A stretch of DNA of 64,000 nt from contig QPMI01000078.1 in the NCBI GenBank assembly GCA_004431415.1, positions 62,001-126,000 on the forward strand, given 5' to 3'. Made by a program: the position numbers and the translations under genes. Below the pieces are notes generated by a model, which saw only the letters and a list, made by a program, of their open reading frames with translations, was not told the origin of the DNA and did no database searches. Positions 1 to 12,150 of this stretch are shown here, one piece after another. Source of the DNA: Cyanophora paradoxa (taxonomy: Eukaryota > Glaucocystophyceae > Cyanophorales > Cyanophoraceae). How positions within the stretch are numbered: position 1 is the stretch's first letter; each line of letters begins with the position of its first letter.

Positions 1-1184
1 CCGCGTCGCCGCCTCCGCCCGGCGGGGCTGCCCACGCCCAGTCCCAGCAGCCGGCCTCGGCCCGGGCGCGCTCGGCCGGCCCCGCCGGCACGTCGGCGTC
101 GACGTCGGTCGTCGGTGCTCCGAGCCAGGGCGCCTTCGAGCTGGTCGCCGGCCGCCTCGTCGTGTACGCCCCGCCCGCCCGCCCGCCGAAGCCTTCGTTC
201 GGGCCCGTCCTCTAACCAAAGCGCAGGCGGGGCGGGGGGCCCGGGGCGCTGGAGGCGGCGCTGGAGCGCTGCGGGGGTCCTTTCGAGGCCCTCGAGCTCG
301 CGGGGGTGCCCCTCCCCTCCGCCCTCACCCCGCCCGCCCTCCGCCGCCTCCGCCGCCCCGAGGGCCCCTCTCGCCTCCTCCTCTCCGCCAACGGCCTCGC
401 CAGCCTGCCCCAGGCCCGCCCCGCCCGCCCCGCCCCGCCCCGCCCCGCCCCGCCTCACAAGGGGGCGCAGCTGGAGGCGCTGGCGGGGGCCTTCGGGCCG
501 CGCCTGCGGGAGCTCGAGCTGCGGGAGAACGCGGCGTGCGGGCTGGCGCTCTTGCGGCCCTTCGCCGCCGCTGCCTTCCCCGCCCTCGCCGCCCTCAACG
601 GCGCCCCGTCACCCCGCCGAGCGCGCCCGCGGCCAGCTCCTCTTCGGCGCGCCTGTACCCTGCCCCACCCCGCCCGCCCCGCCCCGGGACGCCACTGACG
701 GGCGCGTGCGCGCGCGCGAGCGAGCGCAGGTCGCCTGCGCCGCCTCGCGGAGGGCGCCACCGCGGGGTCGGCGAGGAGGCCGGCGGGCCCTCGGCACGCC
801 CCGAGGGCGCCGGCGCGCCCGCCGCGCCGGCCCCCGGCACCGGCCCGCACGCCGCCGCCGCCGCCGCCTGTGCGCCTCTCTCTACCCCGCCCCGAGCTGG
901 CCCCTCCCCGCCCCGCTGCGCTGACACCGATACCGGCCGCGGGCAGTCGTGGAGGGGCGGTGGAGCACGCGGCGCGCGTCTGCGAGCGGCTGGCGCGGCT
1001 CGAGGCGGCGTGGCCGGCCGTCGTCGCCGCCCTCGTGCGACAGGGCCTGCGCGACGCGGAGGCCGCCCGCGGGGCGCGCCCGGCGCCGGTCAGCACCGCC
1101 CCCGCCGAGCTCGACTGGGCGCGCGTGTCCGTGACGGACCTCGCCGCGTTCACCGCCCGCGACCGCTGTACCCTGCCTCGCTAG
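1..1184 (+). CDS. Leucine-rich-repeat protein, 3' part (5' end outside window)
   Basis: The reading frame is open from base 1 and several exons carry LRR-type patterns: FEALELAGVPLP near 278-315, LLLSANGLASLPQ near 378-412, and LRELELRENAACGLALL followed by FPALAALNG near 505-600. The last exon (about 958-1184) encodes an alpha-helical tail (EHAARVCERLARLEAAWPAVV). Exons are joined over short GC-rich introns, for example one starting GTACCCTGCC near 652. LRR proteins of this sort are usually protein-interaction scaffolds; no catalytic domain is visible. The stop is taken at 1182-1184, but the CTGTACCC just before it resembles the intron-start block seen elsewhere, so a further 3' exon cannot be excluded. 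The exact exon edges and the function are not determined. Confidence 0.6.
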
Positions 1185-1524
1185 CTTGCCGAGCCCCGCC
1201 CCGCCCCGCCCCGCCCGCGCGCGGCCCCGCTCCCGGCCCGCTTGTGAGCGCTGGCGGCCTAGGCCTCAGCGGGGCCTCGGAACACTGACAAAGTTACGAC
1301 ATACATATGCATACATCTTATACCTGTCTAGATCTTAAGTAAGTAAAGTAGGATCGCATTTACAGCATGCAAGACGGCACGCGCAGTAACTTGATAATGC
1401 ATAGAAAGTAAGCAGAGCCCCCGCCGCCCCTGCGGCAGGGGCCTAGAGTAAAACGGAAGAGGGGGGGGGGGGCGGAGGAGGAACGGTCACCCGGCGGCGT
1501 GCGCGGGGTGGAGCGGCTGAGCTG
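1185..1524. other. Convergent intergenic region
   Basis: This lies between the 3' ends of the LRR gene (+) and the cyclase gene (-). It contains a noticeably AT-richer patch at about 1288-1420 and a run of about 12 G at 1461. I see no gene in it; it probably holds the two 3' UTRs. Confidence 0.5.
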
Positions 1525-4500
1525 CTAGCCATGGGGCGCCTCGAGGCGGTAGTGGGAGAGGTAGAAGGAGGCCCCCGCGGAGCTGAAGAAGGCGGCGGCG
1601 TCGGCGGCGAGGCGCGCCGCCTCGCGCGGCGCCAGCAGCCGCCCGCAGCGCGCCGCCAGCTCCGCCCGCGCCACCGCCGCCGCCGCAGGCATGCCCCGCC
1701 GCTCCGCCCCCGCGCCGCCCGCCGCAGCGCCGCCGCCGCCTGCGCCGCCTGCGCCGCGGCGCTGGCGGCGGCGTGGCGCGGGGCGAGTTCGGCGGCGGCG
1801 AGGGCGGCGCGGGCCCGCAGCAGCTCGCCGAGCGGCTCGAGGCTCTTGTGCCGCTTGAGCCGGCGCGCCGCCGCCGCCGCGAGCCGCGAGAGCAGCGCCG
1901 CGGCGCGGGCCGCGTCGGGCGAGTGCGGCGGGGCCGCCGGCTTGCGCTCCGGGGTGGGCGGGCCGCTGGCGGGGCCGGCGGGGCGGCGATGATGTCGATG
2001 ACGGCCAGGGGGCCCCATCCGCCGAGTCGGCGCGGTGCGCGAGGGCGCCGGCGGCGTGGCGGGGCGGCTTGGGGGCGGGCGGGGGCGGGGCCTCGGGGTG
2101 GCCCGGGGGGCCCGCGGGTCGAGCACGCCGGCCTCGGAACGGACGAGGGCGGCCGTGAAGCCCGGCGGCCGCGGCGACCGCGGGGCGAGGCCGCCGGCGG
2201 AAGGCCGCCGCCGCTGCCGGCGCTGCCGCCGCTGGCGGCGCGGGGCGGCGAGGGCGGGGTGGAGGCCCCGCGGACGCTCTCGGCGCGCGAGGGGCGGGCG
2301 GGGGCGCCGGGGCGACGGCGCCGCGGGGCGCGGGGCGGCGGCGGGGCCGGCGGCGTCGGAGAGGGAGGCGGCCTCGGTGCCGGGCCCGCCGCCCGCCCCG
2401 AGAGCGACAGGGACGAGACGGCCGAGCCCGAGCCCCCCGGCGGGCTGCCCCCGCTCCCCCGCCGGACGTCCACGACGGCCACGGGCGCCGGCTCCGGCGC
2501 CGGCGCCGGCGGCGGCCCGCAGAGCCGCGGGCCTCGGGCTGTACCAGGCGGATCGGCCGGCGAGGCCGCCCCCGCGCTGGTGTCGGCGGCCGAGCTGGAG
2601 CCGGGGGGCGCCTCGGAGCGCGCGCTGGCGTCGTGGTGGTGCTCGGCCCCCGGCGCCGCCATCACCTCCTCCAGCGCCTCCGCCACGAGCGCTGCGCCCG
2701 AGCGTAAGCCCCCCGGGGGTACAGGTGGACGGGGCGGGGGGCGGGGGGTACCGGGGACGTCGGCCTCCCAGAGCTCGTCGCCGGCGGGGACTCGTAGAGG
2801 GCGGCGAAGGCCCCGCCCCACTCGAGCGCCTCCCGCGCGTGCCCCGCACGCGCCGCCAGCCCGCAGAGCGCCGCCGCGCCGCACAGCAGCAGCGCGGGGG
2901 GCCCGTCCCCGGGTGGCCCTCCTCCGGCCCCGCCGGCACGACCTGGACGTGGTGCGAGCTCCGCCGCCTCTTCCGCGCCGGCGTCTCCCAGGCCAGGGGC
3001 GCCTCCCCGCCGCCACCCCCGCCGCCTCCAGCCCGGCCGCCATCGCCGCGTGCGGCGTGCAGGCGCGCAGCCGCCGCGAGTCAATCGCGCGCCGCGCCGC
3101 CAGCAGCGCCGGCCCGTCGTTCGTCTGCGCGGGCGCGGGGCCGCCTCGGCGGGGCGGCGGGAGGGAGGGCGGGGGCGCGTGACGTCACGCACGCGGAGGG
3201 CGACGGCGGCGGCGGCGTAGGCGCCCTCGGAGAGGCCGGGCCCGGAGAGGGGCCCCGGGCCGTCCACGGGGCCGACGCCTCGGCGCACTCGTCGGCGGCC
3301 CGCGCGAGGTCCACCGCCGCCTCCAGGTCCGCCCGCGAGGCGTACGTCAGCAGCGCCGCCTGCGCCCGCGCCGCCAGCGCCGCCGCGAGCGCGTGCAGGT
3401 CGCCGGCCTCGCTCGCCGCGCTGCAGGCCGCCGCCGCGTGCGCTGCCGCCGCGCCCCAGTCCGCCGACGAGGCCGCCTCGTGCGCCGCCAGCGCCGAGAT
3501 CGCCGCCGCCGCGCGCCGCGCGTCGGCGTCGTCGCCGGCGCGCGCGGCGGCCGCCTCGGCGGAGCGGAGGAAACGGGCGGCGAGGGCGCGGAGGCCGGAG
3601 CGGCGGAGGAGGAGGCGAGGGCGGCGCGGGACTGGGCGCGGGAGGCCGGCCCGAGGCCGCGGGCGCCGCGGGCGAGGGCGAGCGAGACGATGGCGAGCTC
3701 GCGGGGGCGCCCTCCGCGAGCGCCAGCCCCTGCAGCCGCCAGAGCGCCGCGTGCCGCTCCTCGGCGAGCGGCAGCGGGCCCGCCCGCTCGGCCCGCACGA
3801 GAGCGCCGTCCCCAGCGCCACCCTGCGGGGCGGGCGAGCGTGAGGGGCGACCCGGGCCGGGCCGGGGCCGGGGGGCGCACGAGATGGCGTCGCGGGCGGC
3901 GCGGGCGGCGCCGCTTGCGCCGGCCTCCGGGAGCTGCGCGCGCGCGGGGCGTGAGGCGGAGCGGGCGGGCGGGCCGGGGCGGGGCGAGGAGGGCGGGGCG
4001 CACGGGGTCGCCGAGGAGCTCGAGGGTGCGGCGGTAGTAGCGGCGGGCGCGCTCGGGCTGGCGCGCGAAGAGCGCCGCGTCGCCGGCGAGGCGGCTCCAG
4101 CGGGCGCGCCGCAGCGCGGGGACCACGGCCTGGCTCTGCGCCGCCAGCTCCAGCAGCTTCCCGAAGTGGTGCCTGCCGCGCGCGCCCGGCCCGTCGGCGG
4201 CAGAAGCGAGGCGGGAAGGCGCGGGGCGGGGCGGGGAAAGCGCACGCGGTCTCGTGGGCGGCGGAGCAGGCCCAGGCCTGCTCCCCGGCCAGCTCGAGGT
4301 GCTGGGGGCGGGCGGGCGTGAGGCACGCAAAGCGGGCAGGCGGGGCGGGGCCGGGGCCGGGGCGCACCAGGACGGCGCGGGGGGCGTCTCCCGCGTCCAG
4401 GAAGTGGGAGGCGACGAGGGCGTGCGGGGCGGCGGCCCCCGCGATGGCGACGTGGTACTCGGCGACGCGCGAGTGGAGCAGGCAGCGGAGCGCGTGCGTC

Positions 4501-7500
4501 GTGAGGCTGTACGCGACCTCCTTGACGAGGGTGTGGCGGAAGGCCCAGAGGCCGCCCTGCTCGCCCAGCTCGGGCACGGCCGAGTGGGCGTCGAAGGCGG
4601 CCTCGCCCTCCTCGTCCTCGCGGCGGGCGATGAAGCCCTGCTCCTCGAGGGCGGCGAGGGCGGCGGTGACGTCCTGCCCCGCGAGCTCCTCGGGGACGAC
4701 GGCGCGGACCATGCCCTCGGTGAAGAGCATGCCGCAGACGGCGGCGACCTTGAGGACCGTCTGTGCGGTGGGCGCCAGGCGGTCGATGCGGGAGCAGATG
4801 ACGCGGTGGACGGACTCGGCCTCGGAACGGAGGCCCGCGAGGACGCCCTCGCCCCCGAGCTCCTGCGCCAGCTCCACGCGGCGGCCGTCCGGCGAGAGCT
4901 GCACTACCCCGTGCTCCCACAGGTACCCCACCTGCGCCGCTCCGTTAGAAGGGCGCGGGGGCGGGAGGCTGAGGGGGGGGGGGGGGGGGAGGGGGGGGGG
5001 GGGGAAGAGCGGGCCATCTGGGTGACGAAGAAGGGGAGGCCGGCGGTGCGGGCAGCCAGGAAGGCGACCAGGGCGGGGGGTACCCGCTCGTTCGGGTTCC
5101 CGTCCTGCGACGTCCGCCGGCCCCGCCCCGTCGCCGGCGCCGAGCGCGGATCGGCCTCCGAGTGGTGGTCGTCCCCGGCCTCGCTGCCGGGCCCGCCGCT
5201 GCTCGGCCCGCCCGAGACGCGCATGACGGCCAGGACGAGCTGCTCGATCTCGGCCGGCTGGAGCGGGGCCAGCTCGAGGCAGGTGACGGCCGCCGAGTCC
5301 AGGACGCGCTCGATGAGCGCCGCGTCGGGCCGCTCGGGGGCCGGCCGCATCGCCACCACGATCAGCACGCCCTGCGGCGGGTGCGCCGCCAGGTACCCGA
5401 GCGCCGCCCACGACGCCGAGTCGGCCCTGCGCGCGGCTCAGCTCAGCGGCAATCCAACCAAACTACGTTCGGTTGGGGCGGGGCGGACCAGTGTGCGTCC
5501 TCGAAGACGAGGAGCAGGGGCCCGTCGATGGCGGCGGCGCCCTCGAGGAGCGTCCCCAGCAGCGCGAACTGTTCGTCCAGCGGCGAGACGCCGTGCCCGC
5601 TCCCCGTCCCGCTCCGCCGCCGGCGCCGCCCCGAGCCCTCCGCCCCCGAGCCGCTCCACCCCGCGAGGGCCCGCCCCGAGGCGGCCGCGGATAGGAGGCG
5701 GCTGACGGAGGCGGCGAGGGCGGCGAGGGCCGGGTCTGGCGCGGGGGCCCCGCGCCCCCGGGCCCACCAGATCCTCCCCCGTCAGGATGCTGAAGACCCG
5801 CTGGAGGGCGTCCGAGGGCCCGCGGCGGGGCCGGCGGGGGCGGCGTGCGGGCCGCGCCCGAAGAAGGCCCCCAGGTCGGCGACGCCGCCTAGGGCGGCAA
5901 AGCCGCCCGGGGCGGCGCCGGCCCACGCGCCGTGGTCCTCCGACATCCGCCGCGCCGTCCGCCGCGGCGTGCGCTCTCCCTCGCTCGGCGCCCCCACGTG
6001 CCCCAGCGCCATCGCCGGCGCCAGGGTGGCCCCGTGGGAGCCCGAGGCGGAGGAGGCGGCGGGGTCGGCGGCGGGGAGGCCGGAGCGGGGCCCACGGAAG
6101 GAGCGGAGGAGGGCGGCGGCGCGCTGCGTGAGCGAGCCGAAGCGGGGCGGCGCGGCGACGGCGGCGAAGCTCCGCGGTGGCGGCGTCGTCCCCGTCGAGT
6201 TGGAGCGGGAGCCGACCGCCCGCGGGCCGGAGGCGCCGCCGCCGCTCGGCGACTCGGCGCGGCTCCCGTCGTGCGAGTGGGAGCGGGAGCCGACGCGGCG
6301 CTGGGGCGGCGGGCTCGCCACCACGACGAGCGGGGGGACCGCCGGCTCGGGCGAGAGCGAGGGCGAGGGCGAGTCGGCGGTGGCGGCGACGGCGGGGGCG
6401 CCGGGGAGGGAGGAGGAGGAGGGCCCGTCAAAGGCGCCCTCGGGGGGCGGGAGGGGCCCGGAGCTGGGCCTGCACCCGCCGGCCTGGGGCGGCGGGGCGG
6501 AGGGCAGGACGGCGCGGGAGGCGGCGAGCGAGGCGAGGGCGCTGCGGAGGAGGAGGATGGAGGAGCCGTTGCGCGGCAGCAGCGCCGCCGCCGAGCTCGG
6601 CGCCCGCCGCCCGTTCGGCGTCGAGCCCGAGGCCGCCCCGGGGCCCGAGGCGGCGGCGGCGGCCGCCAGCTGGAGGGCCTGGCCCGTGAGAGACCCGATG
6701 CCGCCGCCGCCCCCTCCGGAGGCGCCCGGGGCCGCGCCCGGGGCCGGGGTCGCCTCGGCGAGGCGCTGGAGGGAGTGGGACGGGGAAGAGCGGCTGGGCG
6801 AGAAGGCGGCGATCGAGGCCGGCGCGACCGTGGAGAGGGAGGTGCGCCCGAGGAGGCTGGAGAGGGAGGGCGGGTCGGCCCGGGGCGCCCGCTGCGGCGA
6901 GGGCGGCGAGGCGCTCGTCCACTGGCCGCGCACGGCGGTGACGGCCGCGGGCGGGCGGGCCGGCGTCGAGGGCTCCCCCGTCTCCCGGCTCCCAGGGGTC
7001 CTCGGCTGCGTCCCGTGCGGCGACTCCCGCACCGGCTCCAGCGCCCCCGACGCGGCCGCCCCGGAGGCCGAGGGCGGGACCGCCTCCTCGTCGCCGGACT
7101 CGGGCTCGGAGGGGCGGCGGGAGGTGAGGCGGGAGCGGGTGAAGGCGGGGGTCATGGAGCCCCCCGGGGCGTGGGCGGGGAAGGGGGCGAGCAGGGTGCG
7201 GCAGTCGGCCTCGGAGAGGCCGAGGAGGTGGAGGAGCGGGGCGCGCCAGGCGTGCAGCGGGGTCGCGCTCTTGAAGAAGGAGCACTTGGCGAGGAGGGCC
7301 TGCACGGTCGCCTCGCGCGCCTGGCCCACGAAGTGCTGGACGAGCATGGACTTGCCGTGGCCCGCCTCGGCCTCGAGCACGAGCATGCCGGGGGGCCGTC
7401 CCTCGAGGAGCGCCGCCAGGTGCTCCCCGAAGGCCTCCCGCTCCGCCCCGCGCCCCACCAGCCGCGCCACCGCCGGCGCGCTCGACCGCCGCGTCGAGGC

Positions 7501-10500
7501 CCCCGAGTGCCGCCGCGAGCCCGGCAGCGGGAGGTGCAGCGGGGACGGGGGCCCCGGCCCGGGCCCCGCCTTCGGGCCGCCGTCGGAGTGAAGGGAGGAG
7601 CGGCGGGAGGGCGGGAGGAGGTCGGGCGGCGGCGGCGCGGCGGCGGCGGCGGCGGCGGCGATGGCGGCGTCGCGGCCGTCGTTTGCGACGCTGCCGCGGC
7701 GGCGCTGCGTGGGCGGCTCGCGGACGCTCGCGGCGCCCGGGAGGAGGAGGCCGTCGTGATCAAGGCTGGGCGGGGCCGACGAGGGCGAGCCGCGCCCGTG
7801 GAGGCTCGGGCTCCCCGCCGTCCGCAGGCGGTGCACGCGGACGGGCTGGGGGATGCCCTTGAGGGTCAGCTCCCCCGCCGGCTCTGTCGGCGCGCGCTCG
7901 CCGACGCTCCCCTGCGTGTTGCCGTCGCAGAGGAGGCAGCCGGCCTCGGCGCGCGACATCAGCCGCGACGCCAGGTTCACCGCCGCCCCGAGCCTGCGCG
8001 CCGCTCGTTCGTTCGTCCGGGCCCGCGCAGCGAAGCGCAGCGCCGGCGGCCCAGGGGAGCGGGGACTTACACTGCGTACTCGCAGCGCTGCCCGATGGAG
8101 CCGATGACCGAGCAGAAGGCGCGGCCCGTCGCCACCCCCGCGCAGCCGCCTGCGGTGCGCGCGCGCGTCAGCTCCAGGCTTCGCGGCGCGGGCTTCGAAG
8201 CGGGGCGCGCCGAAGCCGACGGCGCGGAGGGCGAGGAGCATGTCGTGGGCGGCCTTGACGGCGTAGAGGGGGTCGTCCTCGCTGGAGGTGGGCGGGAGCC
8301 CGAAGATCGCGAGCATCACGAGGTCCCCCTTGTCGTCCCTGCGGGTTTAGGGGCGGCCCGCGTCAGAGACGCGGCCGGCGGGGGCGGAGGGGCGCAGGGG
8401 AGGCGGAGGGCGGCACTGGATGAACTGGCGCATGACGCCCGAGTTGGCGTTGACGGCGCGCAGCATCGCCACCATCGCCTGCCCGCCGGCCGCCCGTCAG
8501 CCGCTGCGAAGGGCCGGGGCGGGGCGGGGCGGCGTGCCCGCTGGAAGGCGTCGGCGGCGGCGGGGGCGTCGGCGTGGGCGCCCCGGACGCGGATGCCGAG
8601 GCCCCGGGGCCCTCCTCCACCGAAAAGTCCAGCCCCGCCCCGACCTGCGAGCGGAAGGGCGCGCCGGCCTCAGCCAGCGCCCCGCACGGCGCCGGCGCCG
8701 GCGGGGCGGGCGGGGCGGGGCGTGCGGGCCTTGACAAAGACGGCGGAGACAGTGCGGAACTCGGAGAGCCAGACGGCGCGCCCCGCGGTGATCGCCGACT
8801 CGCGCCGCGAGAAGAGCGACATCCGCCGCCGGTCCCGGTCCGGCGGCGGCGCCAGGCCCCGCTCAGGCCCCGGCCCCGGCCCCTCCGTGGGCGAGCCGCG
8901 CTTGGAGGGGGCGCTGGGGAGAAGCGCCGCGGCGAGGCCGTCGGCGTGCGGCTCCTCCACCGCGTGCGGCAGCGGCGCCGCCGCCTGCGCGGCGTGCAGC
9001 GGCGGGTGCAGCAGCGGCGGCGTACTCTCCGTCGGCACGGGCCGCGTCGGCCCCGCGTTCGCCGAGCCGGCGCGGCGGCGCCCGAGGCCGCCCCCCGCCG
9101 ACATCGTCTCGAGGTCGCCGTAGAAGAAGTTGGGCGACGCGCTCCCCGCCCGCTCCAGCGCCGAGCTGCCCGTCCGCTCGAGCGCCGAGCTGCCCGTCCG
9201 CTCGAGCGCAGAGCTGCCGGTCCGCTCGAGGGCGGCGGCGGCGGCGGCGGCGGCGCGGGTCTGGCGGCGGCGGTTGTTGAGGGCGCCCGGGAGGCCCCCG
9301 ATGTCTGCGTGGAAGTGCCCGTCGACGTCCGACGAGGCCGAGGCGGCCGTGGGGAGCCCCGCGAGCGAGCGCCGCCGCTGCCGCAGCCGCACGAACTCGC
9401 CGCCGGGGTTCGAGGCCGGCGAGTCGGCCGCCTCGGGCCCGGCGGGGTGCGGAAGGCGGCGGGGCCGACGGCGGCGAGGAGGCCGGCGGGGGTCTCCGGC
9501 GGCGACGGCTCCCCGTCCCCGTGCGGGCTGCCCGGCGCGATGACGCTGACCGACTTTCGGCGGGCGCGGGGCTCCCCCGGGAGCGCCAGCGAGCCCCGGT
9601 GCCCGCCCTCGCCCGCCGGCGGCGTCCGCTCCGTCAGCGGCCGCGGGTGCGGCCCCGGCGGCGTCCCCTCGGGCGCGAGCCCGGCAAAGGCGCCGCCGCC
9701 GGACGGGCTGCCCGTGGGCGCCGCCTCGGCGGCCCGGGCATCATGATGGAGACGCGGCGCTCGTTGCCGCTGGCGCGCCGCGCCGAGGGCGGCCCGCTCG
9801 CGGGCGGCCCGCTCCCGCGCCGCTCGACCGGCGAGCTCGCCGCCGGCGGCGTACCCGTGCGATCCGCCTCTGCTTCCGAGGCGCGGCGGTCCGAGGGCGG
9901 GCCGAAGCGGCGGGAGGTGTTGGCGGGGGAGGACGAGGTGGGGACGAGCGCGGAGCCCCGCCCCGAGCGGTGCCGGCGCGAGTTGGAGCGGAAGGAGGCG
10001 GCGGACTGGGCGGAGGCGATGCCGTGGTGGAGCGGGCCGCGGCCGGAGCCGGGGCCGCCGTGCGGGGTGTGCCCCATCGCCTCGGCCATGTCGAGGGCGA
10101 CCTGGTCGATGAAGCGGAGGCCCAGCAGCGACCGCACCGGCGCCGGCACGTAGTGCAGCAGGTGGTCCTGCACCCCGATCGCCCGCCCGCCTAAGCCCAG
10201 CCCAGCGGCGGCGCGGGCGGGCGGCCAGCGGCGCGCGGGGCGCACCTCGATGCCCGGGTTCAGGGCCCGCTCGAAGTCGACGTCCTCGGCGGCGCCGGCC
10301 GCGCGAGTCAGCCGCGCCAGTTGCTCTGCTCGGCGCGTGAGGCCGGCGGGGCGGGGCGGGCGGGCGGGCGGGCGGCACCGGGCTCGAGAACGGCGTCGCC
10401 GGCGAGGGTGCTGGTCTCCGGCTCTGCGGCGAGCACGGCGGAGCCGACTCCGGAGGCGTGCTTCTGCAGCCGCACCGCCAGCGCCTCCGAGCCCTCCACC

Positions 10501-11585
10501 GCGCACTGCTCCATCAGCGCCGCCGCGCTGCGCCCCGCCCGGGTCCCGTCAGGCGCTGCCCGGCCGATCCGCCGCCGGCGCGCCGCGCCGCGCCGCGCCG
10601 CACCGGTCTGACATGACGATCTCGCCGGGCTGCAGCTTCAGCTGCCCGATCTGCAGCACGGCGGGGCCCGAGAGGAAGTACGCGAGCGCCCTGCGGGAGC
10701 GCGGCGTCGGCCGGCGGCGGGCGGGCCGGGGGCGGCGCGCTGGGCGGGGGGTACCGGTGCTGCGGGAGGGCGGCATCCTGGTCGCGGACGTGCGGCAGGC
10801 CCTCGCCGATGCCCCCGTGGAAGGCCATCACGCGCCCCGCCCCGATGCCCACCTGCCGCACCGCTCGCTCGCCGCCCGCCCGGCGCGAAGCGGCGCGAGC
10901 GCGCGCGACGGGGCGCCCAGTACCTTGACCGAAAGGCGCACGCCGGCGATTGGGTCGCTGAACGACTGGATCCGGTTCTGCAGCTCCAGCGCGCAGCGGG
11001 CGGCGCGGACGACGGCGTGCCTCGTGGCCTGGATGCACCGCTCGTCGGAGCCCGGTGCCGCGCTCGCGCATCGCTCGCAGCTCGCTCCTCTCGTCTCGTT
11101 CCCGCACGCCCTGAAGGAGGCGAGCAGCGCATCTCCGAGGAAGCCCACCACGTCGCCCCCATAGCGCGCCAGGACGGATATTTGCAGCGAGAAGAACGAG
11201 TTGAGCACTGCGCAGCTTGAAATGAGCTGCCCGCCGGGCGCAGCCGCGCAGCCCATGATACGCACCCGACTGCAGTTTCTCAACGCCAAGATCACCGCCG
11301 GACTGGAACTGGCTTGTGAGCGCTGCAGTGGTCCGCACAGATCAGCATGATGGTTTGGCGCGCAGCAGAGCAGGCGGAGGGCTTGCCTGTGAAGCCGGTA
11401 AGATCACAAGTGACGACAGCTCCCGAATAGATTTCGCCGACGACGTCCAGGGGACCCTCCCGCGGCGCTCCATGGTCCCCGACGCAGTATAATTTCACCT
11501 GCGAGAGGCAGTGAGGCGGGTGCGCCACCGGCCAACCGGGGCACCCGCCGCGCACCACCTCCCGAGGGAGGAGGCTCTGCAACAT
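1525..11585 (-). CDS. ADCY10: Soluble adenylyl cyclase-like protein (two class III cyclase domains, ATPase, TPR-like C-terminus)
   Basis: Many exons reconstruct the order seen in animal ADCY10. Cyclase domain 1: CDLTGFT near 11,400 and GGDVVGFLGDALLASF near 11,140, giving both metal-binding Asp positions, then LSGPAV...PGEIVMS near 10,620-10,690. Cyclase domain 2: FRTVSAVFVK near 8,750, LAIFGLPPTSSEDDPL near 8,290, GVATGRAFCSVIGSIGQ near 8,110, then AAVNLASRLMSRAEAG. A P-loop ATPase follows (RLVGRGAERE, EAGHGKS near 7,355; Walker-B-like LLLVFEDAHW near 5,505), then FRHTLVKEVAYSL near 4,520 and a helical C-terminus ending SHYRLEAPHG at 1525. The family makes cAMP and in animals responds to bicarbonate and calcium, often in cilia; that regulation is inferred here, not seen. 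Start chosen at MLQSLLPREV. Odd features: a Ser/Pro/Ala-rich insert of roughly 500 residues after the P-loop and an 8-residue tandem repeat between the cyclase domains. Confidence 0.9.
9150..9240 (-). repeat. 24-bp coding tandem repeat (ALERTGSS) in the cyclase gene
   Basis: About 3.5 copies of a 24-bp unit encode ALERTGSS on the minus strand, in the serine-rich linker between the two cyclase domains. The unit length is a multiple of three, so copy changes keep the frame. The repeated R-T-G-S-S could be a kinase target; that is inference. Confidence 0.8.
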
Positions 11586-12150
11586 CGTGCTTCCTCAAAC
11601 TATCTTTGCGATGGTGTCATAGCCATCTGCTGGCCCCGCAGGTCCGCTGATATGGATAGATGCAGGGGCATTTGCAACCTGCCCGGCTGCGCTAAAAGGA
11701 GACGACCAGGGCGTAGCCTAAGCACTGCAGACGAAGGGGTCTGCAGCGGCAGACAACACTGCGCCTTCTGGCGGCCAAGGCTTGTTGGTTCCCCGCCGGA
11801 GGTGTTCGCAGAGCTTCGTCTGGCGTGCGCGCACGAAGCGCTCACTACCCCCCCTGTGCGCAAGCTGCAAGCGGCAACAAAAACGGCAAGCCGCAAGCGG
11901 CGAGAGCCCCGGTCCGCAGTTCTACAGCAGCTGCAACGGTTTCTTGTTCGGCGCGTGGAGAGCGGAACTTCGACGTCTACCAAGCATGCTTCTCGGGCGC
12001 CTCGCGACGGCGCCGGCGGCAGCGGCCGGACGCGCATGTGTGACCTCCGCTCTACGTACACACTCCGCGGGGCGTGCGCTGCGACCGCATGCACTGCAGG
12101 CGGCGCCGGCGGCAGCGCGCCGTCCCGCGTCATTAGCAGCCGGCAACGCC
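11586..12150. promoter_or_regulatory. Divergent intergenic region (cyclase / membrane protein)
   Basis: 565 bp between the start of the cyclase gene (-) and the next gene (+). Both 5' flanks and promoters must lie here. I see no convincing gene, TATA box or repeat; ORFs on both strands show no family motif. Confidence 0.45.

Noticed and set aside
2035-3843. Long plus-strand ORF of 602 codons
   Set aside because: Low-complexity Arg/Ala/Gly shadow of the cyclase C-terminal exons on the minus strand.
5932-9123. A 1063-codon open frame on the plus strand
   Set aside because: It is the antisense shadow of the cyclase gene: repetitive Arg/Gly/Pro composition and no motif, while the minus strand carries cyclase and ATPase motifs.
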